Below are positions 1-6,114 of a stretch of 10,507 bases of DNA, piece by piece (position 1 is the first letter of the stretch; each line of letters opens with the position of its first letter). Under the pieces are notes generated by a model, which had not been told where the DNA came from, did not search any database, and saw nothing but the letters and a program-made list of their open reading frames with translations. The position numbers were made by a program, and so were the translations under genes. This DNA is from Candidatus Bathyarchaeum sp. (GTDB taxonomy: Archaea; Thermoproteota; Bathyarchaeia; Bathyarchaeales; Bathyarchaeaceae): assembly GCA_003096255.1 (NCBI GenBank), contig PIXS01000236.1, forward strand, positions 1 to 10,507, in the 5' to 3' direction.

Positions 1-561
1 AAAATCTCTTCCATAGAAGAGCTGTTCATGGAAGGACTCAAAATACGCGAGTCCGAGATAGTGGATGTTCTTCTTCCTGACTTGCAGGAGGAAGTCATAA
101 ACATAGGCTTAGTACAGAAACAGACTGACGCTGGAGAAAAATCCCAGTTCAGGGCAGTTGTAGTTGTAGGAAACCGCAACGGTTACGTAGGTTTAGGCTC
201 AGGAAAAGCAAAGCAAGTCCGCTCAGCCATCGAAAAAGCTGCTGTGAATGCCCGCCTCAACATCACTCCTGTGCGTAGAGGCTGTGGATGCTGGGAATGT
301 GGATGTGGAAAGCATCACTCATTACCTTTCCAGGTTAGCGGCGAATGCGGTGGAGTTGAGGTTGTTCTGATTCCTGGACCTCGTGGTCTGGGTCTTGTTG
401 CAAGCGAGGCAGCCAAAGTTATCTTAGGGTTGGCTGGTGTAAAGGATTGCTGGACTAAAAGTTTTGGTTCAACAAGGACTGTTCCTTCTTTTGCTTATGC
501 TGTCTTTGATGCTCTTAAGAAGACCTACATGTTGGTCACGCCACAGGATTGGGTGAGTTAA
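1..561 (+). CDS. rpsE: 30S ribosomal protein uS5 (5' end outside window)
   Basis: Small-subunit ribosomal protein uS5, which helps form the mRNA entry channel and supports decoding fidelity. The frame is open from base 1, and the residues before the ATG at base 28 (KISSIEELF) match the conserved archaeal S5 N-terminal stretch just before the GLxIxExEIVD segment. That ATG is therefore taken as an internal methionine and the gene as cut by the window edge. Visible family signatures: VQKQTDAGE and NGYVGLGSGKAK of the double-stranded RNA-binding domain, then the archaeal Cys-rich loop GCGCWECGCGKHH (bases 280-315), then IPGPRGLGLV of the C-terminal domain, ending TPQDWVS. The loop has four cysteines followed by two histidines; as I recall, archaeal relatives usually have GCGSWECGC, so one Cys is extra. 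The last codons contain the ribosome binding site of the next gene. Confidence 0.97.
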   Translation, partial: KISSIEELFMEGLKIRESEIVDVLLPDLQEEVINIGLVQKQTDAGEKSQFRAVVVVGNRNGYVGLGSGKAKQVRSAIEKAAVNARLNITPVRRGCGCWECGCGKHHSLPFQVSGECGGVEVVLIPGPRGLGLVASEAAKVILGLAGVKDCWTKSFGSTRTVPSFAYAVFDALKKTYMLVTPQDWVS

Positions 562-563
562 CA

Positions 564-1043
564 ATGGAAAAACAGAAGAAATGCTTGGTTGCAGTTCGGA
601 TTCGTGGCATGAGTGACATTTCTCAGGAAATAAAAGACACTATGACTATGCTGCGGTTGACCAGAAACTGTCACGCTACATTGCTTGACAATCGTCCCGC
701 CTACAATGGTATGCTACGGAAAAGCAAGGATTACTTGACTTGGGGTGAAGTCTCCCAAGAGAACGTTGCGCTCCTTTTGAAGAAAAGAGGAAAGCTTGTA
801 GGCGACAAGAAATTGACTGACGAGTACGCCAAAGAATTGGATTACAAGTCGCTGGATGAGTTGGCTGAAGCCATATTCAAAGTGGAAGTGGAGTTCAGTA
901 GCCTTCCTGAAGTCAAGCCCGTGTTCCGTCTTCGTCCACCCAAGAAGGGCTTCAAAGGCAAAGTGAAACGAAGTTTCGCTTCTGGCGGGGAAGCAGGATA
1001 CCGAGGAGACGAAATCAACGAGCTCCTGAAAAGAATGGTATAA
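564..1043 (+). CDS. rpmD: 50S ribosomal protein uL30
   Basis: Large-subunit protein uL30 of the archaeal/eukaryotic long type, 159 residues against about 60 in bacteria. The N-terminus reads CLVAVRIRGMSDISQEIKDT, with LRLTRNCHATLLDN and a long C-terminal extension ending in a lysine/arginine-rich segment (RLRPPKKGFKGKVKRSF) and the EINELLKRMV tail. A TTG at 549 would add five residues, but the ATG at 564 is preferred: GGTGA (552-556) lies seven bases before it, and the extension has no family support. The ribosome binding site overlaps the end of the uS5 gene, two bases separate the two genes, and they are certainly cotranscribed. Confidence 0.95.
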   Translation: MEKQKKCLVAVRIRGMSDISQEIKDTMTMLRLTRNCHATLLDNRPAYNGMLRKSKDYLTWGEVSQENVALLLKKRGKLVGDKKLTDEYAKELDYKSLDELAEAIFKVEVEFSSLPEVKPVFRLRPPKKGFKGKVKRSFASGGEAGYRGDEINELLKRMV

Positions 1044-1058
1044 CGGAACAGCAATAAT

Positions 1059-1066
1059 CTTTATAG
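1059..1066 (+). promoter_or_regulatory. TATA box before the Hsp20 gene
   Basis: CTTTATAG lies in the 63-base gap after uL30. An initiation point about 25 bases downstream (near 1088) would leave a short leader containing GGAAGGA (1094-1100) six bases before the TTG start at 1107. This suggests the chaperone and downstream genes can be transcribed separately from the ribosomal operon. Motif reading only. Confidence 0.5.
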
Positions 1067-1106
1067 TTACCATGTCAGCACAATCTCAGTTAAGGAAGGA
1101 ATTTGC

Positions 1107-1640
1107 TTGAGCAATCCGTGGTGGAGACGAAGAAAGAAGAAAAGTCCTTGGTTCAATGACATCTATGAAGAGCTCGAAAAGCTAGAGTACTTGATAGATG
1201 AAACTATCCAAAAGGCTTCTGAGGATTCCGATGAAAAGTCTCTAGTCCGACGTAATCGTGTCCACGGTTTCTCCATAAAACTTGGTCCTGACGGAAAGCC
1301 GAAAATTTATGATTTGGGCGGTCGTCGACCACGGCAAATTGAAGAAGATGAGTATGATGAATCTGAGCCTCTAGTGGATCTCATTGCCGATGGGGACTCT
1401 TTGGTTGTTTTAGCCGCGCTTCCGGGAGTCAAGAAAGAGGACATTGATCTTCGTGTAACTGAGAATTGTTTAACTGTCTCCGTTGATACGGATGACTTTG
1501 ATTGGTACAACGAGTATAAGCTTCCAACTAAAGTGAATCCAAAGTCTGCCCGTGCGTCGTACAAGAATGGCGTGCTGGAAGTTAAGATGGAAAGCTTAGA
1601 GAAGCATGTTAGAAATGATAAAATATCTGTGAAGAAGTGA
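1107..1640 (+). CDS. hsp20: Hsp20/alpha-crystallin family small heat-shock protein
   Basis: ATP-independent holding chaperone of the cytoplasm, 177 residues. The C-terminal half (about 87-165) is an alpha-crystallin domain: LVDLIADGDSLVVLAALPGV, EDIDLRV, then LPTKVNPKSARASYKNGVLEV, with the family-typical NGVLEV before the last strand. The N-terminal part starts with a basic, tryptophan-rich segment (NPWWRRRKKKSPWF), followed by a charged helix, then GFSIKLGPDGKPKI, a stretch often seen in archaeal Hsp20 proteins. No clear C-terminal IxI anchoring motif is present (the end is NDKISVKK), so oligomer assembly may differ from classical family members. The TTG start is chosen because GGAAGGA precedes it by six bases. 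The gene sits between uL30 and uL15, which are normally adjacent, and uL15 starts ten bases after its stop. Family certain, client unknown. Confidence 0.9.
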   Translation: MSNPWWRRRKKKSPWFNDIYEELEKLEYLIDETIQKASEDSDEKSLVRRNRVHGFSIKLGPDGKPKIYDLGGRRPRQIEEDEYDESEPLVDLIADGDSLVVLAALPGVKKEDIDLRVTENCLTVSVDTDDFDWYNEYKLPTKVNPKSARASYKNGVLEVKMESLEKHVRNDKISVKK

Positions 1641-1650
1641 GGTTTGAAGT

Positions 1651-2097
1651 TTGCCACATAAAGATAGAAAAGTTAGAAGACAGCGTGGATCCAGAACCCA
1701 TGGTTGGGGTCAGATTGGACAGCATAGAGCTGGAGGAGGACGTGGAGGACACGGAAAAGCAGGTCTCGACAAACACAAATGGACGTACGTAGTAAAGCAT
1801 GATCCCACTTACTGGCTAAAGAAGGGATTCGTTTCCGCCAGAGCCCTCGGCAAAAAAGTCAGCATCATTAATGTCGGAAAATTGGATGACTTGGCTGACA
1901 TGCTGGAATCCGAGAAGAAACTGGAGAAAAAAGACACAAAAATCTATTTGGACCTAGAAAGTCTTGGTTTTGACAAGCTTTTGGGAACTGGTATAATCAG
2001 TCAACCTATGGTTGTCAAGGTCGGGGCATATTCTGAGGCTGCCTCCAGGAAACTGGAAGAGGCTGGGGGAGAAATCCTCAAAGAAGCAGAAGCTTAG
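1651..2097 (+). CDS. rplO: 50S ribosomal protein uL15
   Basis: Large-subunit assembly protein uL15, 148 residues, normal archaeal length. The basic glycine-rich N-terminus carries the family signature RGSRTHGWGQIGQHRAGGGR followed by GGHGKAGLDKHKW; the C-terminal globular part includes KLLGTGIISQPMVVKV. The TTG start gives MPHKDRKVRRQRG; GAGGT at 1639-1643, overlapping the Hsp20 stop, lies seven bases upstream. It follows Hsp20 by ten bases and is probably on the same transcript. A T-run, a hairpin and a TATA box separate it from secY, so this may be a transcriptional boundary. Confidence 0.96.
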   Translation: MPHKDRKVRRQRGSRTHGWGQIGQHRAGGGRGGHGKAGLDKHKWTYVVKHDPTYWLKKGFVSARALGKKVSIINVGKLDDLADMLESEKKLEKKDTKIYLDLESLGFDKLLGTGIISQPMVVKVGAYSEAASRKLEEAGGEILKEAEA

Positions 2098-2115
2098 ACA
2101 CCCCATTTTTTCTTG

Positions 2116-2135
2116 GGTTACTTGTTTTAGTAACC
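2116..2135 (+). repeat. Perfect 7-bp inverted repeat between uL15 and secY
   Basis: GGTTACT, a six-base loop (TGTTTT), then AGTAACC. A run of six T residues (2106-2111) lies just before it, shortly after the uL15 stop, and a TATA-like box follows at 2151. It could be a weak terminator, an attenuator or a protein-binding site. Archaeal termination usually depends on the T-run, which here precedes rather than follows the hairpin. Function not decided. Confidence 0.4.
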
Positions 2136-2150
2136 TTGGTTGTCAAAGTG

Positions 2151-2159
2151 TTTATATTT
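2151..2159 (+). promoter_or_regulatory. Probable TATA box before secY
   Basis: TTTATATTT in the 132-base gap after uL15. Initiation near 2180 would give a leader of about 50 bases. A second AT-rich candidate, AATATTAAA at 2197-2205, would give a nearly leaderless transcript. The secY start lacks a strong ribosome binding site (GGCGAG at 2219-2224 is the best), which leaves the second option open. Confidence 0.4.
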
Positions 2160-2229
2160 GTGTTCAACATACGCAACTTAACCGCTTAGGTTACAAAATA
2201 TTAAACGTGAGAATGAAGGCGAGTAGATC

Positions 2230-3693
2230 ATGGCTGGCAGATTCCTTTCAATGTTCGGACCGTTGTCACGGTTCATGCCTGAAGTAGGTTCACCAATCCG
2301 AAAAGTAAGCTTTAATGAAAAGCTCTTCTGGACAGGATTAGCGCTTGTAATATATCTTGTAATGAGCCAGACACCGCTATTCAACGTCACAGAGGGAAAT
2401 GATGACCTGGGCGCCATCCGAGTAATTTTTGCCTCAAACCGAGGAACTCTAACAGAGCTTGGAATCGGTCCAATCGTAACGGGTGGCCTTATCCTGCAAC
2501 TGCTTATCGGATCAGGAATTATTGGCGCTGATTTAGGTAACCCTGAAGACCGGTCTCTATTCACTGCAGCCAACAAGTTTTTCTCCATACTTTTGACTGG
2601 AGTCCAAGCTGCAGCCTACCTCATAGGCGGAGTATACAATTATACCGATGCAACAACTGGAGCAGTCATTTCTCCGGACCCAACTACTGCCTTAATCATC
2701 TTCATTCAACTTCTATGTGCTGGTGTAATCCTGATGCTCTTGGACGAGATGATACAGAAAGGTTGGGGAATCGGAAGCGGAATCAGCCTCTTCATCCTGT
2801 CAGGAGTAGCACAAAGAATCATGTGGTCCAGCTTCAGTCCTAACGCTGGGACGGATGGAAGATTCTACGGCGCATTTCTTGCCCTTGGCGAAACGATTGC
2901 TGGCGGAAAACCCATAGGTGATGCCTTTTTCAGATTCGCCGAAAACGCTGACGGCGTTATGGTTCCTACGCAAGACCCTACTATGTTAGGTTTCATTGCA
3001 ACAATCCTTGTCTTTGTTATAGTAATCTACATTGAAGGCGTTAGGGTTGAGCTTCCTATCTCACATGCTAACTACCGAGGATTCCGCGGCAAATACCCCA
3101 TCAAACTTCTCTATGTCTCAAACCTGCCCGTAATATTTGCATCCGCACTATTCGCAAACGTACTTGTATTTGCTCAGCTTCTGCAAAGCCAGTTCCCAAA
3201 CAATTTCTGGGTCAACCTTCTAGGCACCTTCAGCACAGACACAGCCAACCGCGTTCCTAATGGCGGTCTTGCATATTACGTAACTTCCCCTGGAAATCTA
3301 TATGCAGTCGCTGACGACCCCATTAGAGCCGTAGTCTTCGTCGGCATCATGGTTGGTTTCTCTGTGGTATTTTCGCTCACATGGCTAGAGGTAGGAGGAT
3401 TAGGACCCAACACAGTCGCAAAACAGCTTGTTGACTCTGGCATGCAGATTCCAGGATTCCGTAGGTCAGGCAAATCCATAGAAATCATTCTCAAACGCTA
3501 CATTCCAGTGGTTACAATTCTTGGAGGCGCAATAATCGGTTTAATCGCCTCTCTTGCAGAGTTCTTTGGAGTGTTTGGGTCAGGTATGGGTATACTGCTT
3601 GCAGTAGGTATCTTATACCAGTACTACCAACTACTTGTGCAGGAGCAGGTTGCTGAAATGTATCCCGCTCTTGGTCGCGTGTTAGGAGGATAA
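2230..3693 (+). CDS. secY: Preprotein translocase subunit SecY
   Basis: Channel subunit of the SecYE-beta translocon in the cytoplasmic membrane, homologous to Sec61 alpha, 487 residues. The N-terminus MAGRFLSMFGPLSRFMPEV leads into VSFNEKLFWTGLALVIYLVM (TM1). The plug and TM2 region read GTLTELGIGPIVTGGLILQL. IGSGISLFILSGVAQ and the cytosolic loop VELPISHANYRGFRGKYPIK are family signatures, and the large cytosolic loop before TM9 contains GGLGPNTVAKQLVDSGMQIP. About ten membrane segments can be counted. The last codons (GTG TTA GGA GGA TAA) carry a GGAGGA ribosome binding site pointing to the micro-ORF at 3697. In many archaea adk follows secY; here it does not. Confidence 0.98.
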   Translation: MAGRFLSMFGPLSRFMPEVGSPIRKVSFNEKLFWTGLALVIYLVMSQTPLFNVTEGNDDLGAIRVIFASNRGTLTELGIGPIVTGGLILQLLIGSGIIGADLGNPEDRSLFTAANKFFSILLTGVQAAAYLIGGVYNYTDATTGAVISPDPTTALIIFIQLLCAGVILMLLDEMIQKGWGIGSGISLFILSGVAQRIMWSSFSPNAGTDGRFYGAFLALGETIAGGKPIGDAFFRFAENADGVMVPTQDPTMLGFIATILVFVIVIYIEGVRVELPISHANYRGFRGKYPIKLLYVSNLPVIFASALFANVLVFAQLLQSQFPNNFWVNLLGTFSTDTANRVPNGGLAYYVTSPGNLYAVADDPIRAVVFVGIMVGFSVVFSLTWLEVGGLGPNTVAKQLVDSGMQIPGFRRSGKSIEIILKRYIPVVTILGGAIIGLIASLAEFFGVFGSGMGILLAVGILYQYYQLLVQEQVAEMYPALGRVLGG

Positions 3694-3696
3694 ACT

Positions 3697-3753
3697 TTGA
3701 ACAAAAACGTTAACCTCACAAGAAAAGTTCGCTATGGGAGCTGTAAACTATGA
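3697..3753 (+). CDS. 18-residue micro-ORF coupling secY to the DUF106 gene
   Basis: A TTG-started ORF, MNKNVNLTRKVRYGSCKL. GGAGGA (3685-3690), inside the secY stop region, lies six bases before its start, an ideal spacing. Its TGA stop (3751-3753) overlaps the ATG of the next gene as ATGA, the classical arrangement for translational coupling. It occupies the place where adk stands in many archaeal spc operons, but its sequence does not resemble the adenylate kinase N-terminus. It may be a translated leader that passes ribosomes from secY to the insertase-like gene, a small basic protein in its own right, or chance. The signals are visible; expression is not shown. Confidence 0.4.
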   Translation: MNKNVNLTRKVRYGSCKL

Positions 3754-4274
3754 GCTCCATCTTAGCGCAGCCTCCTTACGTAACACTGATTGTCATCGTT
3801 GTTTCCATAGCGATGTCCTTCTTTTCATCAATGATTAACATGCGATTCATGCCTAAGGAGCACCGCCAAAAAGTCAAGGACCTGCAACGCAAAATATCTG
3901 CTTTGACCAAAGAAAAGAACGAAAACATGAAGACTGCAAAAAGCACAGACGACAAAAAGTTGCTCAAGAAGGCTCAGAAACAAGAGAAGCAGCTTCTTCA
4001 GCTTCAATCTCAAGCCCTTTCCCTATCCTCCAAACAGTTTAGAGTGTTCCCCATCACGATGGCGGTTTTCTTTATTGTTTGGCTTCTGCTAACTGGTAGC
4101 ATTCTTGGAATGAAATTCTTTGATAGCCCCTTCATCGGTCCCTATCCTGTAGCTTACCTTCCGTGGATGGGAGGCGTATTCCAGCTAAACCTATTCAACT
4201 GGTATTTCATCTGCTCAATTCTATTCTCAACAATATTCTCTCGCATCTTCGGACTGACGGGAGGAACCGACTAG
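3750..4274 (+). CDS. DUF106 membrane protein (archaeal EMC3/YidC-like insertase)
   Basis: 174-residue polytopic membrane protein of the DUF106 family, known as archaeal relatives of the Oxa1 superfamily (YidC, EMC3, TMCO1), which assist insertion of membrane proteins beside the Sec channel. The layout fits: TM1 at about 9-30 (PYVTLIVIVVSIAMSFFSSM), a lysine/glutamine-rich cytoplasmic coiled coil at about 36-95, TM2 at about 100-122 (FPITMAVFFIVWLLLTGS), a hydrophobic loop GPYPVAYLPWMGGVFQLNLF, and TM3 at about 148-168. Upstream in-frame TAA at 3744 fixes the ATG at 3750; GGGAG (3735-3739) is about ten bases before it. It directly follows secY apart from the overlapping micro-ORF, consistent with a role in membrane insertion. 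Confidence 0.9.
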   Translation: MSSILAQPPYVTLIVIVVSIAMSFFSSMINMRFMPKEHRQKVKDLQRKISALTKEKNENMKTAKSTDDKKLLKKAQKQEKQLLQLQSQALSLSSKQFRVFPITMAVFFIVWLLLTGSILGMKFFDSPFIGPYPVAYLPWMGGVFQLNLFNWYFICSILFSTIFSRIFGLTGGTD

Positions 4275-4275
4275 G

Positions 4276-4317
4276 ATGCCAGAGCCTACTTTGCGACCTC
4301 GAAGCAAGAAACTTTAA
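4276..4317 (+). pseudogene. 13-codon micro-ORF resembling the eL34 N-terminus (possible relic)
   Basis: ATG-started ORF, MPEPTLRPRSKKL, then TAA, beginning two bases after the DUF106 stop. Archaeal eL34 proteins typically begin MPxPxLRSRS or MPxPxYRSRS, and eL34 typically lies immediately upstream of cmk (for example MJ0655-MJ0656), exactly this position. The body of eL34 (about 80 residues, with a RTPGG segment and a CxxC zinc motif) is absent, since only 23 bases remain before cmk. The simplest reading is a remnant left after deletion, or a vestigial micro-ORF kept for translational coupling. The match rests on about seven residues recalled from the family, so chance cannot be excluded. Confidence 0.35.
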
Positions 4318-4340
4318 CCTGAAAAGGCGGCTGTCAGACT

Positions 4341-4937
4341 GTGAAAAACCGTAGTGTAGACGAAAAGAAAGTTATAATTTGCATCAGCGGAATGACTGGA
4401 TGCGGAAAAAGCACAGTAGCAAAAAAACTGGCAGCAAAATATGATCTTGATTACTTTTCTGGCGGAGACGCTTTGAAGCTCTTAGCCCAAGAAGAAGGCT
4501 ACACCTCTAATGTTACTGGCTGGTGGGAAACAGCTGAAGGACTGAAGTTTCTTGAGCAAAGAATGAGCGACCAAGCATTTGACAGGCGAATTGATGAAAA
4601 GCTGCTAGAGCTAGCAAAACAAGGAAACGTTATTCTTGACAGCTGGACCATGCCCTGGCTACTTAAAGATGGCTTCAAGATATGGCTAGAAGCTTCGCCC
4701 AAGGTTCGAGCCAAAAGAGTCGTAACCCGTGATGACATCAGCCAAGAAGAAGCATTGAATGCTCTGACCAAAAAGGATGAACAAACACGGCAGATATACA
4801 AAAACCTCTACGGCTTCGATCTAGGAAACGACCTTTCACCCTTCAATATTGTTCTCGCCACAGACGAGCTGGAACCCGAAGAAGTCTTCCATGCCCTATG
4901 TTTAGTTACTGACCGCCTAATTTTCAAAGAAACCTAA
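4341..4937 (+). CDS. cmk: Cytidylate kinase, archaeal type
   Basis: Cytoplasmic P-loop kinase that phosphorylates CMP/dCMP with ATP in pyrimidine nucleotide recycling, 198 residues. The Walker A motif GMTGCGKSTVAKKLA lies at residues 17-31. YFSGGDALKLLA corresponds to the archaeal FxSAGDxFR NMP-binding segment. ILDSWTMPWLL stands where many relatives have a DGRxxxWM-like segment. The lid region contains AKRVVTRDDISQEEALN followed by R-x(6)-YGFD. GTG is the start; GGCGG (4326-4330) ten bases before it is a weak ribosome binding site. It is last in the plus-strand unit; eL14 and cbf5, which often follow cmk in archaea, are absent. The N-terminus has about ten extra polar residues before the first beta strand. 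AMP kinase activity covering for the missing neighbour adk cannot be judged from sequence. Confidence 0.9.
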   Translation: MKNRSVDEKKVIICISGMTGCGKSTVAKKLAAKYDLDYFSGGDALKLLAQEEGYTSNVTGWWETAEGLKFLEQRMSDQAFDRRIDEKLLELAKQGNVILDSWTMPWLLKDGFKIWLEASPKVRAKRVVTRDDISQEEALNALTKKDEQTRQIYKNLYGFDLGNDLSPFNIVLATDELEPEEVFHALCLVTDRLIFKET

Positions 4938-4956
4938 CACTCCTCAACATCTCGTT

Positions 4957-5439
4957 TTACCAGCAGAAAATAATTTGGTCCAAAATTGAGAAGATTGGAT
5001 GAGACTGCAACAGAAAATATGCAATGAGTATCACTAGCGTGACTTGCCTAAGAGGAATAATAGCATGTTTCTTGTATTTGCAGCTCAGCAAAGCCAAGCC
5101 CATATTGAATATGGTCAACAGAATGAAAACCCGACTCAATGCAAGACAGATTATTGCCTCACTCATTCTATCAACAGCAACATCCACCATCCACCCATCT
5201 CTGGAGCCTGCTTGTCCCTTGGCACGAGCAACAACACCATCAAGAGCATCAAGCAGCAAAACAAGAAAAATCATAACAATTGAAGGGACAATAGCTCTCT
5301 CAGCAAGCAGCAGGTAAGCTATGGGACTGAAAACTAGGCTCAGTCCAGAAATCATGTCAGGGTCCAATTGCCGCAAGATTGGAAACCCTGCTAGAACTGG
5401 CTTATGAATCATCCTAAATACTGAATATGCCCTGCCCAT
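4957..5439 (-). CDS. CDP-alcohol phosphatidyltransferase family protein
   Basis: Integral membrane enzyme of the CDP-OH-P family, which moves a CDP-linked lipid or polar head group onto an alcohol during phospholipid synthesis. The full signature DxxDGxxAR-x(9)-GxxxDxxxD is visible as DALDGVVAR, then GWMVDVAVD (aspartates 64, 67, 86 and 90 from the chosen start). The protein is short, 160 residues against about 190-220 for typical members, with about five hydrophobic segments. A TTG at 5451 would add four residues; the ATG at 5439 is preferred because AGGT (5447-5444) lies four bases upstream. The gene begins inside the 3' end of the DUF457-type gene (26-base overlap), so the two are translationally coupled. 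It converges on cmk with 19 bases between stops. The alcohol acceptor cannot be named from the sequence. Confidence 0.85.
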   Translation of the reverse strand: MGRAYSVFRMIHKPVLAGFPILRQLDPDMISGLSLVFSPIAYLLLAERAIVPSIVMIFLVLLLDALDGVVARAKGQAGSRDGWMVDVAVDRMSEAIICLALSRVFILLTIFNMGLALLSCKYKKHAIIPLRQVTLVILIAYFLLQSHPIFSILDQIIFCW

Positions 5440-5884
5440 GAAGACCTGCAATTAAAATCACCCCAAATGCTGCTGTTATAACTGCGTCATATGCAGTCAA
5501 TTTCTTCAAGTTCCTTGGCGCCAACCCAAGAAACACAATTTTCTCGCTCAAAGGATAGAACGGTCTTGTAGGCCGCGTCAAAAGATCAAGAAAATAATGA
5601 CTCACAAACCCTACGAGAAGGCTTTGACCCAGCGGCGCAGAAAAGAAAGTCACAGCTACTGAAACAGTCATCGCCAACAGTAGCCCCGGTAGTTCATGCC
5701 ACATTGTTCTGGTTTCCGATTTGAATCTGTGGGTCTTCAGGGCTGTTCTTAGGTGAGCTAGGTGGTCTAGGTCCGTGATTACCGCTGCAATGCTTGTTAC
5801 CATAAGGGTTGTTGGAGACACGATTGATGGTGCACCAAAAACCAGTAGCAGGTTAGCGAAGAAGATGTGACCAAGCGTATTCAA
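5414..5884 (-). CDS. YdjM/DUF457-type membrane-bound metal-dependent hydrolase
   Basis: 156-residue multi-pass membrane protein with the conserved polar residues of the YdjM/DUF457 membrane-bound metal-dependent hydrolase family: H6 in NTLGHIFFAN, D38/D40/H41 in VITDLDHLAH, H63 in RTMWHELPG, and H96/D100 in GFVSHYFLDLLTRPTRPFYP. These lie at membrane edges and are predicted to bind metal; the natural substrate of the family is not established. An in-frame TGA lies two codons upstream, so the TTG at 5884 is the earliest start and no later one fits the family better; no good ribosome binding site was found. It follows two tiny ORFs by 24 bases and overlaps the downstream phosphatidyltransferase gene, suggesting a joint role in lipid or envelope metabolism (inference). 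Confidence 0.8.
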   Translation of the reverse strand: MNTLGHIFFANLLLVFGAPSIVSPTTLMVTSIAAVITDLDHLAHLRTALKTHRFKSETRTMWHELPGLLLAMTVSVAVTFFSAPLGQSLLVGFVSHYFLDLLTRPTRPFYPLSEKIVFLGLAPRNLKKLTAYDAVITAAFGVILIAGLHGQGIFSI

Positions 5885-5908
5885 CAGTCAACATTCCATT
5901 TTTTGTAA

Positions 5909-6001
5909 TCAACCTACGTTCATGTAATATTTGGAGATTTCTACCATTCCACAGAATTCTCCTTTTTCTGTTGTCTTCTTAAGGTATTTGTGGGACTCCA
6001 T
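5909..6001 (-). CDS. Possible 30-residue ORF, coupled downstream of the 37-residue ORF
   Basis: ATG-started ORF beginning MESHKYLKKTTEKGEF and ending SKYYMNVG. Its ATG overlaps the TGA of the upstream small ORF (TGATG), suggesting coupling; it has no ribosome binding site of its own. Composition is protein-like (charged, few rare residues), but the ORF is too short to prove coding. An alternative is that both tiny ORFs are halves of one roughly 70-residue gene split by a frameshift. No family recognised. Confidence 0.3.
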   Translation of the reverse strand: MESHKYLKKTTEKGEFCGMVEISKYYMNVG

Positions 6002-6114
6002 CAGGTATATCGTAAATCGGAATATACCTTAAATATCGTTTCTGACACAACGTCAATGTGGATGCGTGCATTTCTCTTTCCTCCTTCACGGTTCACAAGG
6101 TGACTTGTGCGCAT
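6001..6114 (-). CDS. Possible 37-residue ORF with a near-perfect ribosome binding site
   Basis: ATG-started ORF beginning MRTSHLVNREGGKRNARIHI and ending YSDLRYT. GGAGGTG (6125-6119), complementary to the archaeal 16S 3' end, lies four bases upstream of the start, among the strongest ribosome binding sites in the window. A second strong site, GGAGGA (6084-6079), lies inside this ORF seven bases before another ATG (6071) that opens a 30-residue ORF in a different frame (5979-6071). Only one of the two frames may be real. The cluster lies ahead of the DUF457-type gene on the same strand. No family recognised and no clear TATA box seen upstream. Confidence 0.35.
   Translation of the reverse strand: MRTSHLVNREGGKRNARIHIDVVSETIFKVYSDLRYT
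6003..6029. repeat. 8-bp inverted repeat, AGGTATAT / ATATACCT
   Basis: Perfect arms at 6003-6010 and 6022-6029 with an 11-base spacer. It lies next to the coupled TGATG junction of the two tiny minus-strand ORFs, so in RNA it would fold immediately before the second start. In DNA it could be an operator; the adjacent TTTAAG on the minus strand (from 6033) is TATA-like. Confidence 0.4.

Noticed and set aside
28..30. ATG at 28 as the start of uS5
   Set aside because: The frame is open to base 1 and the upstream residues match the conserved S5 N-terminal region, so it is an internal methionine.
714..1073. 119-residue minus-strand ORF across uL30
   Set aside because: Antisense shadow of a certain ribosomal protein gene with no independent signal.
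1341..1375. TGATGA-like and CTGA-like strings suggesting a C/D box RNA
   Set aside because: They fall inside the Hsp20 coding sequence, the box spacing does not fit, and no second box pair is seen.
2012..2287. 91-residue plus-strand ORF joining the end of uL15 to the start of secY
   Set aside because: It overlaps two certain genes in another frame, and its unique part is the intergenic promoter and hairpin region.
3685..3753. Adenylate kinase remnant between secY and DUF106
   Set aside because: The position fits but the 18-residue peptide lacks any resemblance to the adenylate kinase P-loop N-terminus.
5979..6071. 30-residue ORF behind GGAGGA in the third frame
   Set aside because: Not given as a separate gene because it lies within the competing 37- and 30-residue ORFs and cannot be told apart by sequence alone; kept in the finding on that cluster.
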